From positions 1 through 64,000 of the forward strand of contig JANQSC010000009.1 in NCBI GenBank assembly GCA_028284235.1: 64,000 nt of DNA, read 5' to 3'. Under the pieces are notes generated by a model, which was not told where the DNA came from, ran no database searches, and saw only the letters and a list, made by a program, of their open reading frames with translations. The position numbers and the translations under genes were made by a program. Shown here piece after piece: positions 36,869 through 44,901 of this stretch; position 1 is the first letter of the stretch, and the number at the start of each line of letters is the position of its first letter. This stretch comes from Opitutaceae bacterium. Lineage in GTDB: Bacteria > Verrucomicrobiota > Verrucomicrobiia > Opitutales > Opitutaceae.

Positions 36869-37085
36869 AGAGTGTCCAATAGCTCCTCTTGCTCGAGAAA
36901 ACGCGTCGGGACGTCGCGTTCCACCTTAGGCGCTATGGAGTAGTAGGTGGAACCCGACGTCTCGGCGGGTTTACGTTGACATGCCCGCGCGAGGTAGGGC
37001 TACGGCGTGACAGACGGATCGCAGCCTGAAATTGTGATTCTCAAATATAACTTCAACGACTCGAAAGCGAGCTATTGGACACTCT
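36869..37085. repeat. 217-bp element bounded by perfect 16-bp inverted repeats
   Basis: AGAGTGTCCAATAGCT (36869-36884) is perfectly inverted at 37070-37085. It begins at the base after the DUF1552 stop codon. Inside lies copy 3 of the GTTCCACC-family palindrome (36900-36971) and a GGTAGGGC start (36993-37000). The nested layout suggests a mobile or palindromic composite repeat. No open reading frame inside is credible. Confidence 0.7.
36900..36971. repeat. Head-to-head palindromic repeat, GTTCCACC family (copy 3)
   Basis: Left hairpin AACGCGTC (36900-36907)/GTCGCGTT (36913-36920) has loop GGGAC; right hairpin AACCCGAC (36951-36958)/GGCGGGTT (36964-36971) has loop GTCTC. The inner flanks GTTCCACCTTA and TAGGTGGAAC are inverted. 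It matches the copies at 24034 and 27258. Confidence 0.72.
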
Positions 37086-37127
37086 TATGGACGGTCCACA
37101 TTTTCGAGAAACTGACTCAACCAACGC

Positions 37128-37155
37128 GGCTCGCTCGGCGATCGAGCCCTACCTT
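37128..37155 (-). repeat. GGTAGGG-family palindromic repeat, single arm
   Basis: A GGCTCG (37128-37133)/CGAGCC (37143-37148) stem followed by CCTACCTT. It equals 21431-21458 outside the loop. Next to it, 37163-37180 repeats a degenerate form of the right end of the 217-bp element (TTTTGGACAGACTCTTAT), and 37189-37202 is a perfect 14-bp palindrome, GAATGGCGCCATTC. The rest of the gap to 37257 holds no gene. Confidence 0.6.
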
Positions 37156-37257
37156 TTTCCGAGTTTTGGACAGACTCTTATATGCGCGGAATGGCGCCAT
37201 TCGACGAAGCTCATGGCCCTGAGGCTCTCGAACGGTTGGGCGCCAGCCCTATGAGCT

Positions 37258-38445
37258 TTAAAACCGATTTTTGGAAGCGATGTTGCGGAGCTGCTTTTTC
37301 AGGTCCTCGCCGGTGTCGTAGATCATTTGCTCGTTGCTGGGGAAGGGGCGCGGTTTGCTGCGCGACAGCTTTCGGTAGTGGTCGTTGAGAGCACGCTCGT
37401 CTCCCGAGTGGGAGCAATACTCATGTTTGAATACGGATTCGGACGTGATTGAAAAGTGTTCGAGAACTTGGTCGCGATGGAATGGGCGGTATTCGATATC
37501 TGCGGACACTCGAGCCGACTTTGATTGACTGAACTCCAGTATCGAAGCCAGTACGGTAGCGAATCGTTCGGTTTTGATGTCGTTTCCGTTCTCGTCTTTC
37601 ATGACGTTTCCATTGCGATCGAGCGTGTAGTCGTATCCGTCGCGTACTTTTCTCTCCTGCACGATCTCGCGTTCGTGCACGCGTTCCGGGCTTACGCTGA
37701 TTTGCCGAATGGCGACGAGCATTTCATAGTCGTATTCGATATTCTCCACGGGGGCGCTATGGTAGACGGTCCAGAGGCTGTTCATCTTGTAGGCTTCGAG
37801 ATCCAGCAAGTCGTTCTCGAGCCGTTGGGGCAGAGCGATGCCGGAGTCGTTGACGAGCACTACTTGGACGAAGTTCGTGCCTTGGTAGTGCGCTTGGCTG
37901 GTTAGTACGCGCGTGTCCTTGTAGTTGGGGTTGACGGCATCGAGGTGGTTGAATTTCTCATACGCGATGCGGGCGTCGATTCTGTCGCCGCTCTGTAACA
38001 GCCTCTCGGCTTCGCGGTACAGACCTTCGGAGAATCGGTCGCGCGATTCGAAAATGGCGTCGGTATAGTCAACGAAGTCGAACTGGGCGTCTCTACCTTG
38101 ATCCGCAATGTACAGAGGCAATAGGGGGCGAATGTACTCCTGGCGGTCGCTGAGTTTCACGTAGACACGGTAGAGGTCTTCCAGGGCCCGGACGCTGCCG
38201 TCGCGTTCGAGTCGCTCGACGGTCCGCCGGTCGCGGGCGACAGCCTTGGCAAAGGCTTCTTCAAGCAAGAGCATGTACTCCTGGGAGTTTTTCTTGGTTC
38301 GGCTTTTGCGCAGGTTTTGGACAGCGTTGTCGATGGCGCGTTCGTAGTTGCCGGAAGCGACTTTGGTGTAGGTGTCCTTGAGCGTGTTGCAGCCCGTGAC
38401 CAGGAACAGAGTGACGAGGGGAATGAGAACTGCTGGGAGTTTCAT
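37258..38445 (-). CDS. Putative lipoprotein, TPR-like, function unknown
   Basis: A 395-residue lipoprotein: the signal peptide MKLPAVLIPLVTLFLVTGC ends in a lipobox with C19. The region about 25-190 is helical with TPR-like spacing (YERAIDNAVQNLRKSR, LYREAERLLQSGDRIDARIAYEKF). It is followed by a beta-rich part (NFVQVVLVNDSGIALPQRLE, VAIRQISVSPERVHEREI). RKVRDGYDYTLDRNGNVMKDE resembles a short calcium-type loop. No enzyme motif is seen. It probably sits on the inner face of the outer membrane. It is divergent from the lipoprotein mutarotase at 38728, 280 bp away. Confidence 0.75.
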   Translation of the reverse strand: MKLPAVLIPLVTLFLVTGCNTLKDTYTKVASGNYERAIDNAVQNLRKSRTKKNSQEYMLLLEEAFAKAVARDRRTVERLERDGSVRALEDLYRVYVKLSDRQEYIRPLLPLYIADQGRDAQFDFVDYTDAIFESRDRFSEGLYREAERLLQSGDRIDARIAYEKFNHLDAVNPNYKDTRVLTSQAHYQGTNFVQVVLVNDSGIALPQRLENDLLDLEAYKMNSLWTVYHSAPVENIEYDYEMLVAIRQISVSPERVHEREIVQERKVRDGYDYTLDRNGNVMKDENGNDIKTERFATVLASILEFSQSKSARVSADIEYRPFHRDQVLEHFSITSESVFKHEYCSHSGDERALNDHYRKLSRSKPRPFPSNEQMIYDTGEDLKKQLRNIASKNRF

Positions 38446-38727
38446 CGGAGGAAAGATATTAGACGTTTACGATACTGTGCAGCGAACGGCAAGGCGGCTT
38501 CGTTGCGAGGATGGTGATAAGGCTGATTTTCACAGGGGATTTTCAAATGGCCGGGAGGAATCGCGGCCGTTGGAACTGGCAGGTTTGGCCTTTAGACGAA
38601 CTGACTGTGAATGCTATTCGATTTCCGGTCTTTTTAATCGCTTGATCCCTGGTTTTCGTGGCGTAGGGTTGGGAGTTTGATTGCCGATAGGCGACAGTAT
38701 TCAGATTTGCCGAGAACAGTTGGAACT

Positions 38728-39711
38728 ATGAAGAGCGCGACGGAACGGACACTCAAAATTGTATACGCGGTAGCGTCGCTAGCAGCGGGGGTTTTGCTCT
38801 TGGGTTGCGGGGCGGGGAAACCGAAGCTTGTGGTGATTGAAAACGATAGCCTACGTGTCGCGATTTCGACTTTGGGAGCGGAACTGCAGAGCATTCGTCA
38901 CAAGAATTCCGGTACAGAGTATTTATGGCAAGGGGACCCTGAGTATTGGGAGGCGCGGGCGCCGGTGATGTTCCCGGTCAATGTGCGATTCAAAGACAAT
39001 CGTTTCTCGCACGAGGGGCGGGAGTACGAGATTCCTAAAATGGGATTGGCGGTGATTTCGGAGTTTGTTCCGAAGGTGGCCGTGGACGGGCGTTCTGCGG
39101 AATTCGAATTGCGGGCCAATGAGGAAACGCGCGAGCGCTATCCCTTCGATTTTGTATTCAAAGTGATCTATCGTCTCGAAGGCAGTCGATTGATCAACGA
39201 GTTTATCGTTGAGAATGCGGGTGACGCGGCCTTGTATTTCGCGGCGGGCGGGCATCCGGGATTCCGTTGTCCGTTCGAAGGGGGGCGAGACCGGGGCGAC
39301 TACGCGATTTCGTTTTCGGAGCCGCTTACGGTCGAGCGCAACGAGATCGTCGACAGTCTCATTCAACCAACCCGTGTTCCCTTCTTGAAGAACGAGGACT
39401 CGATCGCGTTAGACGACGAACGGATTCCGAATGGGGGCATGTTTCAAAAGGACATGAAAGCGCGAGTTATCAGCGTCGGGCGCAAGGGGATGGAGCCTTA
39501 TGTCTCGGTCGATTTGGGCGACTTCCCGAATGTCAATCTCTGGTCGCCTCCCGGCATGCCGTTCGTTTGTATTGAACCGATGGTGGCGCATCACGATTTC
39601 CAGGAATCGCCGATGTCGATAGCAGAGAAGCCCTATCTCGTCGCGGTCGAGGCGGGGGAGTCGAAACGTTATCGATTTACGGTGTCGATTAATCATAACG
39701 GGACGTTGTAG
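38728..39711 (+). CDS. Lipoprotein aldose 1-epimerase family protein
   Basis: A member of the aldose 1-epimerase/LacX-like group, which interconverts anomers of sugars. From the ATG at 38728 it has 327 residues with a lipoprotein signal (LAAGVLLLGCGAG). The preceding in-frame start at 38677 would bury this signal. IENDSLRVAISTLGAELQSI and EYLWQGDPEYW are typical of LacX-like proteins, AAGGHPGFRCPF carries the catalytic-type His, and VCIEPMVAHHDF the candidate catalytic Glu. Location outside the cytoplasm is unusual for this family and would suit handling of sugars during polysaccharide breakdown. Confidence 0.8.
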   Translation: MKSATERTLKIVYAVASLAAGVLLLGCGAGKPKLVVIENDSLRVAISTLGAELQSIRHKNSGTEYLWQGDPEYWEARAPVMFPVNVRFKDNRFSHEGREYEIPKMGLAVISEFVPKVAVDGRSAEFELRANEETRERYPFDFVFKVIYRLEGSRLINEFIVENAGDAALYFAAGGHPGFRCPFEGGRDRGDYAISFSEPLTVERNEIVDSLIQPTRVPFLKNEDSIALDDERIPNGGMFQKDMKARVISVGRKGMEPYVSVDLGDFPNVNLWSPPGMPFVCIEPMVAHHDFQESPMSIAEKPYLVAVEAGESKRYRFTVSINHNGTL

Positions 39712-39882
39712 GGCCATTGGTTTACGTTTGAAACACGCTCGGATTGTGCCAATTTGGCATTATTTGGCTTGAATCCGCCGTCACGTTTGTTTCTATTCGC
39801 GTTGAATCCTACCCGTCCCACGCGGATCGGTATGCTCTAATCCAGGAGATCGCGCTACGGTCTCCGCAACCAACTCAAGTAT

Positions 39883-40200
39883 ATGATCAACAACAAATAC
39901 TGGCGCCTAATTGTAGCGTCCGCAACGATCGCTATTGCCCCCGCAATGGTATTTTCGACGACCAAATCTCAAACGAAGCAGTTTGAGAAAGGGGATGTCG
40001 ACCAGGATAACCAACTCTCCAAAAAGGAGTTTATCGAACTAAGAATAAACACTGCGAAGACTCGGGCAGAGAAGAATAGCGAGGAATTCGACTCGAGCAA
40101 GGTCGAGAAAAAGAGTGGAAAGACCTTTGCCAAGGCGGATGTAGATGGCGACGGTCAGCTTACCATTGATGAGTTTCTCGCGACGTTTAAGGCCAAATAG
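39883..40200 (+). CDS. Small exported EF-hand calcium-binding protein
   Basis: A 105-residue protein with an N-terminal signal or anchor (about 1-27, WRLIVASATIAIAPAMVFS). It has two EF-hand loops, DVDQDNQLSKKEF (about 39-51) and DVDGDGQLTIDEF (about 87-99), with the expected Asp and Glu ligands. The linker is lysine- and glutamate-rich (NTAKTRAEKNSEEF). It would bind calcium in the periplasm; the partner is unknown. A convincing terminator follows at 40264. Confidence 0.8.
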   Translation: MINNKYWRLIVASATIAIAPAMVFSTTKSQTKQFEKGDVDQDNQLSKKEFIELRINTAKTRAEKNSEEFDSSKVEKKSGKTFAKADVDGDGQLTIDEFLATFKAK

Positions 40201-40263
40201 AGCGGCTCGAAAGTCGAGCGTGCCATCGGCTTGAGTCGTCGCTCAATATGGGTTTCAACCGTG

Positions 40264-40296
40264 CGCCCTTCCTGATGGGGAGGGCGTTTCTATTTT
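40264..40296 (+). terminator. Rho-independent terminator after EF-hand gene
   Basis: CGCCCTTCC (40264-40272) pairs with GGGAGGGCG (40278-40286), with one G-T pair and a 5-nt loop, followed by TTTCTATTTT. Confidence 0.75.
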
Positions 40297-40366
40297 CGAC
40301 ACTGGCATTGGGAATGCAGAGTATCGAAAATTCGGATATCCAGAAGTCCAGCTCGCGCTGGATCGT

Positions 40367-41104
40367 CTATTCTGTGGATTTCCGAAATGTAATGTCTCCA
40401 TAGTATCCAGTCGCGCTGCTTTTGGTATCGTCGGTATCGGTCATGATGGCGACGCCGGTGATGTTCATAGGCTCTTCGTTGAAGGCGTTGCGGAAGTCGT
40501 CGAGGATGTTTCGCATTTCCATTCGCCAGGTTCCGGCGTTTTGGTTGCCGGATTGAACGGCGACCATCTGCACCCAGTTTGTGTAGGGATTGGGCGCGAC
40601 GGTTCCAGGGGCGGCTTTGTTGGCCCAGACGTAGTTGAGGGCGCGGAGCGGGATCTCGTAGTTGGTAAAGGTTTTGATGAGCGTGTGTTTGACGCGTTCG
40701 ACGAACGGTAGATCGGCCGGGTCGAAGTCGAAAGTCAGATAGATGCGGGCGGGGTAGTCGTCGCCTTTTTTCTTCGTCAAGTCGCCTTCGGGCACGGCGG
40801 CGTCCACTTTCCAGGTCCATTCGATCACATCGTATTCGCGCGGATCGAGGTCGACTGCGTAGACCAGCCCGGATGCGGTATTGTGGCTCTTGGCGCAAAT
40901 GCGAGCGTAGTTTTCTTCCTGTATGAGCGCGTATTCGGTTCGCTCGCGACCGGGGAGGTCGAGGACGCTCCATTTTGGATCGCTGTAGTCCTCTTCGATT
41001 TGCGACGGGTCGAAGTCGCTGACGGGTATCCGGAACGCCGATTCTCGCGTAGCGATTGCGTCTACCGCGATTAGAAAGGCGAGGGTGGCTACGAGTGTTT
41101 TCAT
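40367..41104 (-). CDS. Secreted DUF3047 protein
   Basis: A 245-residue protein with a short signal peptide (about 1-19). The core matches DUF3047: SASGLVYAVDLDPREYDVIEWTWKV-type strand (about 75-97), KKGDDYPARIYLTFDF (about 110-126), ALNYVWANKAAPGT (about 149-163), and near the end NITGVAIMTDTDDTKSSATGYYGDITF. The family is predicted to be a beta-sandwich exported protein without assigned function. It is divergent from the moxR operon, whose first ATG is 110 bp away, so the two may share regulation. Confidence 0.85.
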   Translation of the reverse strand: MKTLVATLAFLIAVDAIATRESAFRIPVSDFDPSQIEEDYSDPKWSVLDLPGRERTEYALIQEENYARICAKSHNTASGLVYAVDLDPREYDVIEWTWKVDAAVPEGDLTKKKGDDYPARIYLTFDFDPADLPFVERVKHTLIKTFTNYEIPLRALNYVWANKAAPGTVAPNPYTNWVQMVAVQSGNQNAGTWRMEMRNILDDFRNAFNEEPMNITGVAIMTDTDDTKSSATGYYGDITFRKSTE

Positions 41105-41214
41105 GGTGAGTGTAAGGTGGGGTGTTGTGCTTGGCGGTGAGGCGTTTCCCGGAGTTTCCTACAGTTGACCTTTCCGGATGATTTCGAATGCTCTCCTATT
41201 CGCTACACGAATTT

Positions 41215-42189
41215 ATGAAGACTTTGATTGAGGATTCCTGCTCGAAGCTGGAAAATGTTCGCCAATGCCTCTCCCAGGTGATTGTTGGCCAGGAGAAGCT
41301 GGTGGACCGATTGATTCTCGCCTTGCTTTGCGACGGTCACGTGCTGATTGAAGGAGTCCCAGGAGTTGCGAAGACCCTAGTGATAACGACGCTGGCGCGA
41401 TCGATCGAGGCGACCTTCAGCCGCGTTCAATTTACTCCGGACCTCCTTCCAAGCGATCTTGTGGGCAGCCTGGTCTACGACCCCAAGGAACATCAATTCA
41501 ACGCCGAAAAGGGGCCTGTATTCGCAAATCTAGTACTGGCTGACGAAATCAACCGAGCCCCTGCGAAAGTACAAAGCGCGTTGCTGGAGTCGATGCAGGA
41601 AAAGCAAGTGACTCTCGGCAAGGAGACGTTTGCCCTGCCGCATCCTTTTCTTGTTTTGGCAACGCAAAATCCAATCGAGCAAGAAGGCACCTACACGCTC
41701 CCGGAGGCGCAAGTCGACCGATTCATGTTCAAGCTGAAGGTCGGTTACCCCAGCCTGGAAGAGGAGCATGTCGTCATGAGGCGAATGGCTCGCTCGGCCC
41801 CGCAAACGACGGTGGAGCCGGTGATCGGACTGGATTCCATTTTGGAGATGCGCGGATTGCTCGACAAAGTGTTTATCGACGAGAAGGTGGAGCGATACAT
41901 CTTGCGACTAGTCGACGCTACGCGGAATCCCGAAACCTATGGATTGGATATTTCCCGCTACGTTCGTTTCGGCGCCTCGCCGAGAGCGACGATTTACCTC
42001 TCGCTCGCTTCACGGGGCCTCGCCCTGCTGAACCAGCGTGAGTTCACCGTACCGCAGGACATCAAGGACGTTGCGGGGGATATCCTGCGGCATCGAATCG
42101 CCATCTCCTATCGGGCGGAAGCGGAAGGCTTGAACGCGGACGATCTGGTTGAGCGAATTCTGGCTGCGGTACCGATCGTCGAAGAATGA
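41215..42189 (+). CDS. moxR: MoxR family AAA+ ATPase
   Basis: A cytoplasmic AAA+ chaperone-like ATPase that works with von Willebrand (VWA) proteins. The ATG at 41215 (324 residues) is preferred to one 27 bp upstream. Walker A is GVPGVAKT at 47-54, Walker B is LADE at 108-111, and sensor 1 is in VLATQNPIEQEGTYTLPEAQVDRF. Those blocks are diagnostic for MoxR. It is the first gene of a six-gene operon; its TGA overlaps the ATG of the DUF58 gene. In related organisms this ATPase and the downstream Bat proteins are linked to stress or oxygen tolerance. Confidence 0.95.
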   Translation: MKTLIEDSCSKLENVRQCLSQVIVGQEKLVDRLILALLCDGHVLIEGVPGVAKTLVITTLARSIEATFSRVQFTPDLLPSDLVGSLVYDPKEHQFNAEKGPVFANLVLADEINRAPAKVQSALLESMQEKQVTLGKETFALPHPFLVLATQNPIEQEGTYTLPEAQVDRFMFKLKVGYPSLEEEHVVMRRMARSAPQTTVEPVIGLDSILEMRGLLDKVFIDEKVERYILRLVDATRNPETYGLDISRYVRFGASPRATIYLSLASRGLALLNQREFTVPQDIKDVAGDILRHRIAISYRAEAEGLNADDLVERILAAVPIVEE

Positions 42190-43055
42190 GCGTGTTGGGG
42201 GATAGTCGACTCAATTTGCTCGAGTTGAAGTGCCGCCGGCCGGTTGAGCATTTGCTCGCGGGCGAGTACCGGAGCGTATTCAAAGGACGCGGAATCGAGT
42301 TTGAGGACGTGAGACCTTACACTCCCGGCGACGACGTTCGTTCGATGGACTGGAAAGTGACGGCGCGGACGGGCATTCCCTACGTGAAACGCTATGTTGA
42401 AGAGCGAGAGCAGTTTTTCTTTCTCCTCGTAGACTTGTCGGCGTCAACTTTGTCGGATCCAAATGGGGCTAAACGAGAAACGGTATCCGAATTTTGCGGA
42501 CTCTTGACGCTCGCCGCGTTGGCAAACAACGACCGGGTCGGACTCGTACTGTTTACCGACCGAATTGAACACGTAGTGCCTCCTTCGAAAGGGCGGCGAC
42601 AGAGTACTCGAATACTGGACGCTTTGAGCGGATTCGAGCCAATCGGGTCGGGAACTCGAATAGAATGCGGACTGGATGTATTCGGTCATCTGGCCCGTAA
42701 GCGTTCGGTTGCGTTTCTCGTATCCGACTTTCACGCGCGCGGGTTTGAACAGGATTTGCAAGCGGCCGCGTTTCGGCACGACGTGGTCGGGGTGAACGTG
42801 ATCGAATCCGTTGAGCGAGTCGCTCCCAAGAGTGGGTTGACTCTGGTTCGAGACGCGGAGTCCGGAGAGCGGAAGGTTCTCGATTTCAAAGGAATCCAGG
42901 GTCAGCCGAGCCTGAAGAACGCGTGGATCGAAAATCTCACGATGGAAAGCGGCGTCGACCTGATCAACCTCGCGGTGGGCGCCGATTGCGTCGCGACGAT
43001 CTCCGCGTTCTTTCGATCGAGACAGCGTATGGTCGCAGGAGAATCTGGCGGATGA
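42186..43055 (+). CDS. DUF58 domain protein
   Basis: A 289-residue cytoplasmic VWA-like protein that regularly follows MoxR. KGRGIEFEDVRPYTPGDDVRSMDWKVTARTG (about 36-66) is the hallmark of DUF58. The VWA-like fold follows, with a degenerate metal-binding loop LVDLSAST (about 81-88) and VGLVLFTDR. It overlaps moxR by 4 nt (ATGA), and its own TGA overlaps the next ATG in the same way, so translation is coupled through the operon. Confidence 0.93.
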   Translation: MSVLGDSRLNLLELKCRRPVEHLLAGEYRSVFKGRGIEFEDVRPYTPGDDVRSMDWKVTARTGIPYVKRYVEEREQFFFLLVDLSASTLSDPNGAKRETVSEFCGLLTLAALANNDRVGLVLFTDRIEHVVPPSKGRRQSTRILDALSGFEPIGSGTRIECGLDVFGHLARKRSVAFLVSDFHARGFEQDLQAAAFRHDVVGVNVIESVERVAPKSGLTLVRDAESGERKVLDFKGIQGQPSLKNAWIENLTMESGVDLINLAVGADCVATISAFFRSRQRMVAGESGG

Positions 43056-43873
43056 TCCGAAAATTGGAAAAGCCGTTTGGTTTCGGCGGGAGGCATTCGA
43101 TTGCAGGTGGATTTTCGGGCCGACTGATCCGAGGTGTATTCGTGTTGGCGATACTCTCTGCGAGTTCAATGAAAGCAGAACGTTCCGTCGCGGTTTCGAT
43201 CGATACGAATCGTTCGTATTTTCCGGGAGAGCTTGTCGAAGTGGATGTAACGCTTCAGTTGGATCGCTACGAGTCGGCGACCTTCGAAGCGCCGCGTCAC
43301 CCTTGGATGCGTCTGGTCGAGATTCAAGCCAGTCCAATCAAGCTGGATTCGGATGGCCAATACAAACAGGGCTGGCTTGCTCTCTACCAAGTGGCCCGAT
43401 CTGGAACGATCGAATTGCCCGAGGGCCGGGTGGTAGTCGGATTGAGCAACGAGTCCAAATCGCTTTCGGTTCGGCTGGGCGTACTGACTGCGCGAACGTT
43501 CGACGAAGTAGAGGACCACGATGATCCTGAACCGCTTCCGGAGCCTCGCGCCGAGACCGCGAGCGGTGTTTGGGTCGCAGTTTTGATCGCGCTGGCATTG
43601 GCGTTCGTTCTGGTGTGGGGATGGCGCGTCCGATTGAAATTCGGTGGTCAGCATTTTGGGAAAGAGGAGGATTCGGTTGCATTGGAGGCGGGGCGACTGC
43701 GTTCGCTAATCGAAGAGGGAAAGCCGTACGGTCAGGAACTTGAGTCGTTTTTCTTCGCCCATCGGGAGCAGTGCTCGAGTCAGTTGGCCGCCTTGATGGA
43801 ACGCGCGCTCTACGCCCGCGAGGGCCGCTTCCCAGAATTGAGCGGGTTGATAGGAAAGGAATTTGGCGTATGA
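43052..43873 (+). CDS. Single-span membrane protein of the Bat operon
   Basis: A 273-residue protein starting at the ATGA overlap with the DUF58 gene. The frame is open further upstream (from 42923), but that part overlaps the DUF58 gene. An N-terminal signal-like helix (LIRGVFVLAILSASSMKA) is followed by an extracytoplasmic beta domain, then a membrane helix (VWVAVLIALALAFVLVWGW, about 175-195) and a helical cytoplasmic tail (LEAGRLRSLIEEGKPYGQELESFFF). It resembles the small membrane protein often found between DUF58 and BatA genes (DUF4381-like). Exact role unknown. Confidence 0.8.
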   Translation: MIRKLEKPFGFGGRHSIAGGFSGRLIRGVFVLAILSASSMKAERSVAVSIDTNRSYFPGELVEVDVTLQLDRYESATFEAPRHPWMRLVEIQASPIKLDSDGQYKQGWLALYQVARSGTIELPEGRVVVGLSNESKSLSVRLGVLTARTFDEVEDHDDPEPLPEPRAETASGVWVAVLIALALAFVLVWGWRVRLKFGGQHFGKEEDSVALEAGRLRSLIEEGKPYGQELESFFFAHREQCSSQLAALMERALYAREGRFPELSGLIGKEFGV

Positions 43874-44901
43874 GCGTCGCCTATCCTTGGATACTGTTGC
43901 TCTTTCCAGCGGCGATTTGGGTGTTTCTAAAGCGAAAGCGCGAGCCGGGTATTTCGGTTGCGTCGCTGAATCAGTGGTCGCACGCCCCTACAGGGCGAGC
44001 TCGCTACCTTTGGCTGCTGGGAGCGCTCGAGGTCCTGGCGCTGGCGGGCTTGATACTCGCCATGTCGCGTCCGCAGGCGGGGACGAGCGAATCAATGGAA
44101 GTGGCGGAGGGAATCGCGATTGAACTGCTAGTCGATGTTTCCAGCAGTATGGATCGATCCGTGGATATTCCTGGAGAGGGGAGCAAGACGCGGATGGAAA
44201 TTGCCAAAGAGATGCTCGTGAAGTTCATTTTGGGTGACGGGGAGAACCTGTCGGGTCGACCGAACGATCTCATTGGGCTGATTAGTTTCGCGCGCTATGC
44301 GGACACGCGTAGTCCGCTGACATTTGGGCACAAAGCCCTGGCTCAAATTGTAGGGAATCTGGAAATACAAGACCGCCCAAACGAGGACGGCACCGCTTAT
44401 GGTGACGCCTTGACTTTGGCGTGCGCTCGGCTGAAGAAACTGGACGATTTACAATCGCGGGACGGGTTTCGGCAAGTGACTGAAATTGAAAGCCGCATCG
44501 TCGTCTTGCTGACTGATGGCGAAAACAACTCTGGCAATCATCTTCCGCTGGAAGCGGCTGGCCTGGCGAAAGAGTGGGGCTGCCGGGTGTACACCATCAG
44601 TCTGGGGGACGCGGAGGGCCTTTTCGGCTCGGAACGGGAATTCGGTGAACCTGAGTACTCGTCGGCGGAACTCGTGCTGAAGCGGATCAGCGACGAAACG
44701 GGCGGCGTGTTCCGCAGGGCGACAGGCTATGAGTCGCTTCAATCGATCTATGAAGAGATCGACGCTCTCGAACGGACTCGAATTGAAACGCGGAGCTACG
44801 CGATTGTATCGGAGTGGTTCTGGGCGCCTCTTTTATTGGCATTGGCAGCCTGGACCTGTCGAATCGTCTTGGGATCAACTTGGTTGAGGGTGGTGGTGTG
44901 A
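43870..44901 (+). CDS. BatA-like VWA domain membrane protein
   Basis: A 343-residue membrane-anchored VWA protein. The ATG at 43870 overlaps the upstream TGA (ATGA); an upstream in-frame extension lies inside the previous gene. Two N-terminal helices (about 5-20 and 47-65) precede the VWA domain, whose metal-binding loop is D89-V-S-S-S93, with VVLLTDGENNSG later. A further helix near the end (FWAPLLLALAAWTCRIVL) closes the protein. BatA-type proteins are thought to display the VWA domain in the periplasm. The following gene starts at a GTGA overlap. Confidence 0.92.
   Translation: MSVAYPWILLLFPAAIWVFLKRKREPGISVASLNQWSHAPTGRARYLWLLGALEVLALAGLILAMSRPQAGTSESMEVAEGIAIELLVDVSSSMDRSVDIPGEGSKTRMEIAKEMLVKFILGDGENLSGRPNDLIGLISFARYADTRSPLTFGHKALAQIVGNLEIQDRPNEDGTAYGDALTLACARLKKLDDLQSRDGFRQVTEIESRIVVLLTDGENNSGNHLPLEAAGLAKEWGCRVYTISLGDAEGLFGSEREFGEPEYSSAELVLKRISDETGGVFRRATGYESLQSIYEEIDALERTRIETRSYAIVSEWFWAPLLLALAAWTCRIVLGSTWLRVVV

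Noticed and set aside
37007..37222. A 71-codon frame after the DUF1552 gene
   Set aside because: It runs through the inverted-repeat element and a GGTAGGG-family palindrome, so its codons are repeat sequence.
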